20,450 nt of DNA from a bacterium (GTDB lineage: Bacteria > SZUA-79 > Acidulodesulfobacterales > Acidulodesulfobacteraceae), in contig JAJZJD010000008.1 in the NCBI GenBank assembly GCA_021828445.1, positions 1 to 20,450 on the forward strand. Direction: 5' to 3'. Positions 14,753 through 20,450 of this stretch are shown in pieces. Under the pieces are notes generated by a model that saw nothing but the letters and a program-made list of their open reading frames with translations, was not told the origin of the DNA and ran no database searches. The translations under genes were made by a program, and so were the position numbers. How positions within the stretch are numbered: the stretch's first letter is position 1; every line of letters begins with the position of its first letter.

Positions 14753-16066
14753 TTATAATTTTACGAATTCTTTTTTGGCAATCTCACCTGAAATAAATAT
14801 ATCATCTGCATGTTCTTTTATATCGCTGGTTAAATTTTTAGATAACAGCATCATAAATTTAAGACCCTGCATTATTTCAGGGTTTTTTGCCATAGATAAT
14901 AACGACAAAATACCTCCTTTTGCATATTTCTCTTCTTCGGCATTATTTATTGTTTTAATAGTTGAACGATTGATAGATTTTATAACTTCTTTAACATCAA
15001 CCTGCGTCATGATGGCTTCAACCATTGCCTGCGCCGTATTTACGACCCTGTCGACTAATCCGTCCGTAAGCATTCTCCTTGCGGCAGCTGCCGCATTAGC
15101 CAATTCTATAAGATCGTCTAATGTGCCGCTGTTAATAAAGGATTCGCCCATATCTAACAACGGTTTTAAGTTATAGTTAGCCATAATATCGCTTAATTCC
15201 GTTAATTTTTCAGCCGTGCCGGCCATACGTTCGACCATCGAATCCGTCATGCCTTTGCTGAAACCTGCTACGAAATCGCCCATATCTTTAAGCGACTGCA
15301 GCGTACCCGATTTCTCGAGTTCCGCAATTTTATCAAGCGACGTTCCAAGAGCATCGGATACATGCTGTACTTTTTTTATTAAACCTGCCATATTCTCGTC
15401 TGCAAGAGAATCGGTAAGTTCCGTTAATTTTTCAGCCGTGCCGGCCATACGTTCGACCATCGAATCCGTCATGCCTTTGCTGAAACCTGCTACGAAATCG
15501 CCCATATCTTTAAGCGATTGCAGCGTACCCGATTTCTCGAGTTCCGCAATTTTATCAAGCGACGTTCCAAGAGCATCGGATACATGCTGTACTTTTTTTA
15601 TTAAACCTGCCATATTCTCGTCTGCAAGAGAATCGGTAAGTTCCGTTAATTTTTCAGCCGTGCCGGCCATACGTTCGACCATCGAATCCGTCATGCCTTT
15701 GCTGAAACCGGCTACGAAATCGCCCATATCTTTAAGCGACTGAAGCGTGCCTGATTTCTCGAGTTCCGCAATCGTTTCAATGCTCTTTTTAAGGCTTTCG
15801 GCATTATTGCCTGCAGCCTTAATCATAGACAACTGCTCATCGCCTGAAAAACTGTCCATAATAGAAAGACCCGTGGTAATGTTATCCGCGACTCTCTGGA
15901 CCATCATATCGGTAGCTCCGTCTTTCTGAGCTTGCAGCATTGCGCTGAACTCGTCAAGAGTATCCAATCTATCGATAATATTTAACAAATGCTCTAAAGC
16001 TTGCGGCTTTTCCTTGAGTTTATTAGTCAGGGCGGCACCGACGTCTATTGTTTCATTTTCAGCCAT
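14753..16066 (-). CDS. DUF1641 protein with internal 74-residue repeats
   Basis: The 437-residue protein is almost wholly helical, without membrane segments or signal peptide. The N-terminal part (1-99) and the segment around 255-360 (SGTLDDLIELANAAAAARRML, DGLVDRVVNTAQAM) look like DUF1641, a family often found beside SQR-like oxidoreductases and TusA/DsrE in sulfur-oxidising or -reducing microbes. Residues 100-173 and 174-247 are near-identical 74-residue units starting AELEKSGTLQSLKDMGD; 248-291 is a third, partial unit. Single-unit members are much shorter, so this one has grown by duplication. It starts 26 bases after the SQR-like gene with GGAGG ahead of ATG, and ends at the terminator. 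A scaffold or coupling role with the flavoprotein is inferred. Confidence 0.8.
   Translation of the reverse strand: MAENETIDVGAALTNKLKEKPQALEHLLNIIDRLDTLDEFSAMLQAQKDGATDMMVQRVADNITTGLSIMDSFSGDEQLSMIKAAGNNAESLKKSIETIAELEKSGTLQSLKDMGDFVAGFSKGMTDSMVERMAGTAEKLTELTDSLADENMAGLIKKVQHVSDALGTSLDKIAELEKSGTLQSLKDMGDFVAGFSKGMTDSMVERMAGTAEKLTELTDSLADENMAGLIKKVQHVSDALGTSLDKIAELEKSGTLQSLKDMGDFVAGFSKGMTDSMVERMAGTAEKLTELSDIMANYNLKPLLDMGESFINSGTLDDLIELANAAAAARRMLTDGLVDRVVNTAQAMVEAIMTQVDVKEVIKSINRSTIKTINNAEEEKYAKGGILSLLSMAKNPEIMQGLKFMMLLSKNLTSDIKEHADDIFISGEIAKKEFVKL
15194..15769. repeat. 2.6 tandem copies of a 222-bp coding repeat
   Basis: The block starting GTTAATTTTTCAGCCGTG recurs at 15201, 15423 and 15645, a constant period of 222 bases (74 codons). 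Two full copies and one partial copy differ by only a few bases, the outermost (toward 15769) being the most diverged. The antisense strand stays open through the repeats, which is a by-product of the repetition. Confidence 0.9.
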
Positions 16067-16092
16067 AATTTGCCTCCTTTTACGACATTAAA

Positions 16093-17232
16093 TTAAAGAA
16101 TTCCCATCGGGGTAAGCCAGTAAACTTTATTATAGGTTAATTTAAACCAGTGTATAAGAGCCGACGGAGCCACAGGATTCGGCGGATTATTGTAATCGAA
16201 CATGATATAAGTGGCTTTTGTTAAGCCTGTTTCTATAAAGCAGAAAACCTTTCCGTCATATCTGAACGGCGTTAAACCGTTTCTTAATTCGGAAGCGATA
16301 TTTTCGACTATGATGTCCGATTCAAAGTGGGCGGTAGAACCTGCTTTACTTATCGGAAGATTAGTAGTATCGCCTACTACGTAAATATTTGACGAACCTT
16401 CCATTTTTAAAGTAAATTTATCGGTAGGCACGAAACCGTTCTGACCTAAACCGGAATCTTCGATAACCTGGGCTCCTTTATGGGGCGGAATGGTAATGAG
16501 AATATCATATTTCAATGTCACGCCCTCAAGGCTTGTAACCGTTTTTTTGTTAGGGTCAACTTCTTTCATATTAAATAACGTTTCACTGTTTATTCCGTGT
16601 TTCGGGAACGTTTTAGCGGCAAAATGCGCAACCGGCTCAAGTCCGTGAAGTCTGCCGATAGGATATGTATAAGTATAATCCACCTTATCCCTTAAGCCTC
16701 TCTGCCTGAACCATTCGTCCATCATATAGGAAACTTCAAGCGGAGCGACAGGACATTTATGGGGAAGTCCGATAGTCAAAACAATTTTTCCGCCTTTAAA
16801 AGTCATTAATTCATGGCGAAGTTTTCTGCAGGCTTCTAATTCGTAGAACCAGTTTCCGCCTTCTTTCAAGCCCGGTATCATTTCCGGAGCCGGTCTGGAG
16901 CCCGTCGCAAGAACCAATATGTCGTATTTAATTATAACTCCGTTTTTAAGATGAACTTCGTTTTTGTCTTTATCTATTTTAATTGCAGGGTGAAGATGCA
17001 GCGCTACCATCGGGTCGAGCAAATCAATTTCGTTTCTTACAAGCTCTTCGTAGTGTTTCATGCCGAACAGCATATACAAAAGACCCGGCTGATAAAAATG
17101 CTCGGCTTTATCAGAAATGACGTCAATTACAAGCTCGCCTTTCTTAAGTTCTGGACGCATTTTCTTTGCAAGTAAATTTGCAATAATAGTTCCACCAACT
17201 CCTCCTCCGACTATAACTACTCTTTTTGACAT
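16093..17232 (-). CDS. Sulfide:quinone oxidoreductase-like flavoprotein
   Basis: A 379-residue FAD enzyme of the SQR/FCSD/NDH-2 superfamily. The dinucleotide-binding VVIVGGGVGGTIIAN is at 5-19, the second one around LVLATGSRPAPEMIPG, and the C-terminal FAD contact VGDTTNLPISKAGSTAHFES at 286-305. Cysteines C135, C160 (LPHKCPVAPLE) and C331 (FCFIETG) correspond roughly to the three SQR cysteines, with C160 and C331 best placed as the redox pair. SQRs oxidise sulfide to sulfane sulfur at the membrane and reduce quinone; the hydrophobic tail (ALIHWFKLTYNKVYWL) would bind the membrane. It lies between tusA and the DUF1641 gene with GGAGG ahead of its ATG. Sulfide may not be the true substrate, since relatives in such operons are uncharacterised. 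Confidence 0.82.
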   Translation of the reverse strand: MSKRVVIVGGGVGGTIIANLLAKKMRPELKKGELVIDVISDKAEHFYQPGLLYMLFGMKHYEELVRNEIDLLDPMVALHLHPAIKIDKDKNEVHLKNGVIIKYDILVLATGSRPAPEMIPGLKEGGNWFYELEACRKLRHELMTFKGGKIVLTIGLPHKCPVAPLEVSYMMDEWFRQRGLRDKVDYTYTYPIGRLHGLEPVAHFAAKTFPKHGINSETLFNMKEVDPNKKTVTSLEGVTLKYDILITIPPHKGAQVIEDSGLGQNGFVPTDKFTLKMEGSSNIYVVGDTTNLPISKAGSTAHFESDIIVENIASELRNGLTPFRYDGKVFCFIETGLTKATYIMFDYNNPPNPVAPSALIHWFKLTYNKVYWLTPMGIL

Positions 17233-17310
17233 AACTGCCTCCTTAAAGATTAAAATTTAAAAATTAATTTAATTAATTTAAATTTAAAGCAAACAAAATA
17301 TTTTTAATTT

Positions 17311-17571
17311 TTACATATCTTTAACTTTTTTAGAAAAAATGCGCCAATATCCGTCTCCGGGAATAACTCCCAGAAACTCCTGTTTTACCTTGTTCAGCCA
17401 TTCAGGAACGTCTTTAGCGCTTCCCGCATCGCCCGAAATCAGTTCTATTATCGAACCTACCGGCTGCTGCCTTATTTCTTTTATCAACTCCATAAGAGGA
17501 CCTGGGCAATATGTTCCTCTTGCATCTACCGTAACCGTAGGTTTAATCTGTTTCAATTCTTCTTCTGTCAT
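17311..17571 (-). CDS. tusA: TusA-family sulfur carrier
   Basis: An 86-residue protein with VDARGTYCPGPLMELIKEI; C22 in the CPGP motif carries the sulfur as a persulfide or thiosulfonate. The rest (IIELISGDAGSAKDVPEWLNK, GDGYWRIFSKK) is the two-layer sandwich of the family. TusA proteins accept sulfane sulfur and pass it to DsrE-type carriers, Hdr-like complexes or tRNA thiolation enzymes in the cytoplasm. Position between dsrE2 and an SQR-like gene argues for dissimilatory sulfur trafficking. A GGAGG lies about 9 bases before the ATG. Confidence 0.9.
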   Translation of the reverse strand: MTEEELKQIKPTVTVDARGTYCPGPLMELIKEIRQQPVGSIIELISGDAGSAKDVPEWLNKVKQEFLGVIPGDGYWRIFSKKVKDM

Positions 17572-17684
17572 TACTAAATACCTCCTTAAATATTTTTATA
17601 TTATTTTATGAATCTAATTTGAAATTATTTTTAAAATTACTTTAATTTAATTTATTGAATTTTTAAAACTTTTGCCGTCCATTT

Positions 17685-18077
17685 TTAAAAAGTTATCGTT
17701 TCGGCGCCTTCCATAATACCTAAAAATGCCGCAAGACCTAAGTGATCATCGACTATGTCTATTAAATCTTCTTTTTCGATTTTAAGAATATCCATTACCA
17801 TCGAACAAACATAAATTTTAAGTCCGCCCAACATTTTCGCCTGATCAAACAGTTCGTAAAACATTGTTGCCTTTTTTTCTTTTATCTGTTCGTAAAGTTT
17901 TCCGCCGGTAAAATTTTTCTTTTCCACCGTTTCTTTTAAATAATTGTAAACCGCATTCATAGTTACGAAAATGGAAACCTCGACTCCCGAAACCGCCGCA
18001 ACCGACGCAATCATCGAAGCTACGTGTGATTTTTCATACTCTTCGGATGCGATAATAATCGCTAATTTGTCAGACAT
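17685..18077 (-). CDS. DsrE2-like (DsrE/DsrF family) sulfurtransferase
   Basis: The 130-residue protein begins KLAIIIASEEYEKSHVASMIASVAA and continues with VEVSIFVTMNAV, a DsrE/F fold resembling the larger DsrE2 or peroxiredoxin-like group often paired with TusA. C91 in IYVCSMVMDILKI is at the position of the persulfide cysteine in that group and is the only cysteine. The C-terminal IMEGAETITF also fits. It is the first gene of the operon dsrE2-tusA-SQR-like-DUF1641. The ATG has a GGAG site. A -10 box with an inverted repeat over the -35 position lies about 60 bases upstream. Confidence 0.85.
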   Translation of the reverse strand: MSDKLAIIIASEEYEKSHVASMIASVAAVSGVEVSIFVTMNAVYNYLKETVEKKNFTGGKLYEQIKEKKATMFYELFDQAKMLGGLKIYVCSMVMDILKIEKEDLIDIVDDHLGLAAFLGIMEGAETITF

Positions 18078-18131
18078 AATTTACTCTCCTTATTGTTTTG
18101 TTTTAAATATTTTTATATTGAATAATTTTAT

Positions 18132-18159
18132 ATTATATAACTTAGTATATTCATATACT
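18132..18159 (-). promoter_or_regulatory. Probable promoter of the sulfur operon with an inverted repeat over the -35 region
   Basis: On the minus strand TATAAT occupies 18137-18132. Next to it lies a perfect palindrome, AGTATA-TTCA-TATACT at 18144-18159, covering the spacer and -35 position; the -35 sequence there (AAGTAT) is poor. A weak -35 overlapped by a dyad suggests control by a DNA-binding protein, which is inference. Confidence 0.4.
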
Positions 18160-18276
18160 TCTGCATGCTTATCTAAAATATAAAATATTGCAATAAGTGT
18201 GCCATTTTGAAAATTAACATTAAGATAATGAATTAATTAAATTTTTAAAATCATCTTTTAAAATTCAAATTTATTT

Positions 18277-18316
18277 TATGCCAATTTGGCATAAATATTT
18301 ATGACAAATTGGCATA
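18277..18316. promoter_or_regulatory. Pair of near-identical palindromes, possible operators
   Basis: TATGCCAATTTGGCATA at 18277-18293 is a perfect 17-bp palindrome. A second copy at 18300-18316 (TATGACAAATTGGCATA) differs by two bases and runs into the ogt stop codon. Their centres are 23 bases apart, about two helical turns. A weaker half-match (GTGCCATTTTG) lies near 18199. They are 200-240 bases upstream of dsrE2; a dimeric regulator is the simplest idea. Confidence 0.5.
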
Positions 18317-18832
18317 AAATTTATACGCATTACTTTGTTCAAGATTTAACAAGTGCTTCTTTGCCGTTAATCCGCCTCCGTAACCGCCTAAATCGCCGTT
18401 ACTGCAAATAATCCGGTGGCATGGTATTGCAAGAGCAATAGCGTTTGCCCCATTAGCATTGGCTACTGCACGAACAGCTTCTGTATTGTTTATATTTTTT
18501 GCTAATTGCAAATAGGTTGAAGTAGTGCCGTAGGGTATTTTTATCAACTCATTCCAAACGCTCTTCTGAAAATAGGTTCCGATCATTAACAATGGAATGT
18601 CGAATTCCTTTCTGTTTCCCGCCAAATATTCATCAAGTTGTTCTTTTGCTTTTATTAGTGTTGCGTCATTCTGCTCTAAAAAGTCAGCTTTAAGCCCAAT
18701 TTTTACCCTGTTGTCAACAGTTGCCCTCATTTTTCTATATCTGAAATCAAGCAGGCATAGACGATAATCAAAAGAACCCAATATTAGTTCTCCGATTTTT
18801 GTTTTGTGATATTGAATATTGATTTGATTCAT
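18299..18832 (-). CDS. ogt: Methylated-DNA--protein-cysteine methyltransferase
   Basis: The protein removes alkyl groups from O6-alkylguanine by transfer to its own cysteine, a suicide reaction. From ATG 18832 it has 177 residues; a TTG two codons upstream is also in frame. The acceptor motif is IPCHRII with C138, preceded by TSTYLQLAKNINNTEAVRAVANANGAN-type helix residues (VRAVANANGAN) and followed by GDLGGYGGGLTAKKHLLNLE, as in Ogt/MGMT. The N-terminal domain (about 1-80) matches the fused ribonuclease-like domain usual in the family. It reads toward the sulfur operon, but the 220-base gap and a separate promoter suggest independent expression. No clear ribosome site is seen. Confidence 0.93.
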   Translation of the reverse strand: MNQINIQYHKTKIGELILGSFDYRLCLLDFRYRKMRATVDNRVKIGLKADFLEQNDATLIKAKEQLDEYLAGNRKEFDIPLLMIGTYFQKSVWNELIKIPYGTTSTYLQLAKNINNTEAVRAVANANGANAIALAIPCHRIICSNGDLGGYGGGLTAKKHLLNLEQSNAYKFYANLS

Positions 18833-19150
18833 TTGCAACGCTTAATATCTTCTATATTTTATATTTAGTAATATAATGCAATAAAAAAACAAGCGTCCGT
18901 TATGTCAATACGGTCACTTATAATTTTAGGATGAGCCGGAACAATTCGTTAGCAAGGTCTTTTTATCCTTTAATTCTATCATATTTTATTCTCTTATTTA
19001 TAAGCTATCCTTGAAATTTGGAAATATTTAAAAAAAATGTTATAATCTGTTAAAATATTTAAAAATTAACAGGTGGATAAAATAATAAATTTATGAAAAC
19101 TTTTAATTTTATAGATTTTATACAAATAAGATATCAATTTTGGAGGACAG
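18833..19150. other. Intergenic stretch between divergent ogt and outer-membrane gene
   Basis: Apart from the promoter at 19018-19046 and a ribosome site before 19151, I see no gene or stable hairpin here. A 34-codon frame beginning at 19094 overlaps the start of the next gene but lacks a ribosome site. Confidence 0.5.
19018..19046 (+). promoter_or_regulatory. Promoter of the outer-membrane barrel gene
   Basis: TTGGAA at 19018-19023 and a perfect TATAAT at 19041-19046 are 17 bases apart. Transcription would start near 19053, giving a leader of about 100 bases. Confidence 0.5.
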
Positions 19151-20212
19151 ATGAAAAAGATTTTATTTTTAATTATTTCGATAACGCTTATGTTTAGCTG
19201 CTTTAATGTTTATGCGCAGGGAATGTCAAAATACGGGTATCCTGAAGGTTATAAGCCGAATAAAACGGTTAATGCCCTGCAAAATACAACGCAAAATAAT
19301 TCAAACTCTAATAATTCAAACTACGAGCTATTCCCGCATAATATTAATCCGGCAATTCTTTCGGTAAATAACATGTTAAGCGTTTCGTATTCCGATTTGG
19401 GATTAAATTACGGAGAATACGCAAATAACGGCTACAGTTTATCACTCAACGGCGGCAGTCCTGATAAATATTTAGATACGGAAAACGGTTTTTTAAACGG
19501 ATTTAAGATAAGTCTTTCAAATACATTTTATCATTTTTATAATGAAGCAAATTTTAGTTATTATTCAGGAAACGACACTTATACAGGCTCAAAACAGGGG
19601 GGCGTTTTTGGCTCTGTAATAAATACAACAAGCAGTAAAATATATAATTTTAATTATAAATTAGGCTATATGATTCCTATTACAAATAATTTTGTTATTA
19701 CTCCTTATGGAGAATTAGGATGGCATATATGGAAAAGGGATAATATAGGGGGTAATAGCGGTCAAAACGAACATTATTCAAATTGGATAGCTATGATAGG
19801 AATTTTAGGGCAATATGCTTTTACCTCGAAACTTGTGGGAGATGTAGGATTTTCTTACGGAACAACATTTGATGCCCAAATACAGGCAAACGAAGTAGAT
19901 ACGACCTTGGCAAATTATAACACGCTTACAAATACATGGTCTTATTCTTATGCAGATACAACTTGGGATTTGGGCTCAAAATCAATATACAATATCATAG
20001 CGGGATTGAATTATAGATTTTACAGCCATTTTAATATTTTTGGAAATGTAAAATATGAAAGATTTAAATATGGACAATCTTCAATTTATACATATATAAC
20101 AAATAAATATCAGGATGGAATATACACAGGATATCAATTGTCTGAAAATTGGGAACCAAACAGCGTAACAAATGAAATCATATACAGCATAGGATTAGGG
20201 TATTCTTTTTAA
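19151..20212 (+). CDS. Putative outer-membrane beta-barrel protein
   Basis: A signal peptide covers residues 1-22 (MKKILFLIISITLMFSCFNVYA, cleavage before QG). After an Asn-rich linker (about 35-55), the chain shows alternating strands typical of a barrel: FKISLSNTFYHFYNEANFSYY, NFVITPYGELGWHIW, LVGDVGFSYGTTFDAQI, IYNIIAGLNYRFYSHFNIFGNVKYERF. The last residues IIYSIGLGYSF end in the aromatic Phe that outer-membrane barrels use for assembly by the BAM complex. At 353 residues it may have 10-14 strands. Family and substrate are unknown; a pore or surface structural role is all that can be said. An AGGAGG (GGAGGACAG) lies right before the ATG. The gene is rich in Asn and Tyr. Confidence 0.72.
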   Translation: MKKILFLIISITLMFSCFNVYAQGMSKYGYPEGYKPNKTVNALQNTTQNNSNSNNSNYELFPHNINPAILSVNNMLSVSYSDLGLNYGEYANNGYSLSLNGGSPDKYLDTENGFLNGFKISLSNTFYHFYNEANFSYYSGNDTYTGSKQGGVFGSVINTTSSKIYNFNYKLGYMIPITNNFVITPYGELGWHIWKRDNIGGNSGQNEHYSNWIAMIGILGQYAFTSKLVGDVGFSYGTTFDAQIQANEVDTTLANYNTLTNTWSYSYADTTWDLGSKSIYNIIAGLNYRFYSHFNIFGNVKYERFKYGQSSIYTYITNKYQDGIYTGYQLSENWEPNSVTNEIIYSIGLGYSF

Positions 20213-20329
20213 TATAATAAAAAAATATTAAAAATTTGTTTTCAACCTAATTAAAAAATGAAAATAAAATATAATCAATATAAAATTTCTTAATGATGTC
20301 TGTAAATGCTTATTTACTGCGGTTTTATC

Positions 20330-20379
20330 TGGTAGGCACGGGCGGTCTCGAACCGCCGACCCCTACCGTGTCAAGGTAG
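20330..20379 (-). other. 3' half of tRNA-Val(GAC), probable attachment-site scar
   Basis: Read on the minus strand this 50-base piece runs from the anticodon stem to the encoded CCA. It shows CTACC-TTGACAC-GGTAG (anticodon GAC), a variable loop, a T arm GGCGG-TTCGAGA-CCGCC, then CGTGCCT-A-CCA. The bases where the D arm and the 5' acceptor strand should be (20380-20406) do not match a tRNA: AGGCACG, needed to pair with the 3' strand, is absent. A displaced 3' half is what is left at the far end of an element that integrated by site-specific recombination into a tRNA gene. The element would then extend to the right, beyond the window. Confidence 0.7.
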
Positions 20380-20450
20380 AAACCTAAATTTATAACTTAT
20401 TAATTTTACTAATAAATTACAAACTTAAAATCGATAATGAGACAAATTTG

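Noticed and set aside
15216..15743. Long plus-strand frame with repeated sequence
   Set aside because: It is the antisense of the DUF1641 repeats; the frame stays open only because the same 222 bases recur in the same phase. The minus frame has the ribosome site and family resemblance.
18277..18316. Sigma-54 promoter, because of TTGGCA
   Set aside because: The needed GC dinucleotide at -12 with correct spacing is missing on both strands; the palindromic form explains the sequence better.
19094..19198. 34-codon frame overlapping the start of the outer-membrane gene
   Set aside because: There is no ribosome site at a proper distance, and the second half merely reads the main gene in another frame. 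A leader peptide is possible but unsupported.
20330..20450. tRNA-Val interrupted by an intron
   Set aside because: Bacterial group I introns in tRNAs lie in the anticodon loop. Here the break is before the intact anticodon stem, and no 5' half lies within the remaining 70 bases.

Overview
The window is AT-rich DNA from a Gram-negative, probably uncultured bacterium. Prepilins, LysM/NlpC wall enzymes, Lgt and a signal-peptide-bearing outer-membrane barrel imply two membranes. The clustering of DsrE-, TusA-, SQR- and DUF1641-type genes fits a sulfur-metabolising deltaproteobacterium-like lineage. Taxonomy is inferred from gene content only.

Layout. 1-850: start of a GlnD-like nucleotidyltransferase gene (minus, running off the left edge). 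1091-2091: two-helix K+ channel pore and RCK domain in different frames, apparently one gene split by a one-base shift. 2168-3079: purU. 3123-3732: vapBC toxin-antitoxin pair with a clear promoter/operator. 3914-6069: minor-pilin cluster (minus) with an MNT/HEPN pair lodged inside; the HEPN toxin reads in frame into the second prepilin, and that prepilin is itself interrupted by a frame change near its end. 6306-8177: kup K+ transporter. 8178-8355: intergenic repeats. 8356-10596: lgt and a secreted LysM-NlpC/P60 hydrolase with an internal exact duplication. 10745-14265: four-gene run of a DsrE/F-like protein, a DsrH-like protein, an LsrF-like aldolase and a DUF255 thioredoxin-fold protein. 14266-14752: no confident gene, but a strong terminator. 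14753-18077: sulfur-trafficking operon dsrE2-tusA-SQR-like-DUF1641, closed by that terminator. 18277-18316: paired palindromes. 18299-18832: ogt. 19151-20212: outer-membrane barrel. 20330-20379: isolated 3' half of a tRNA-Val(GAC), probably an attachment-site scar.

How the genes fit together. DsrE2, TusA and the SQR-like flavoprotein are the expected parts of a persulfide relay: the flavoprotein would oxidise sulfide or persulfide at the membrane, and TusA/DsrE would carry the sulfane sulfur. The DUF1641 protein, expanded by 74-residue repeats, would be the partner or scaffold. The upstream DsrF/H-like pair may serve a related relay. Kup and the K+ channel form a separate potassium theme.

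Most unusual points: the HEPN-prepilin fusion, two apparent frameshifts that both fall at five-base homopolymers, exact internal duplications in two genes, and the truncated tRNA.
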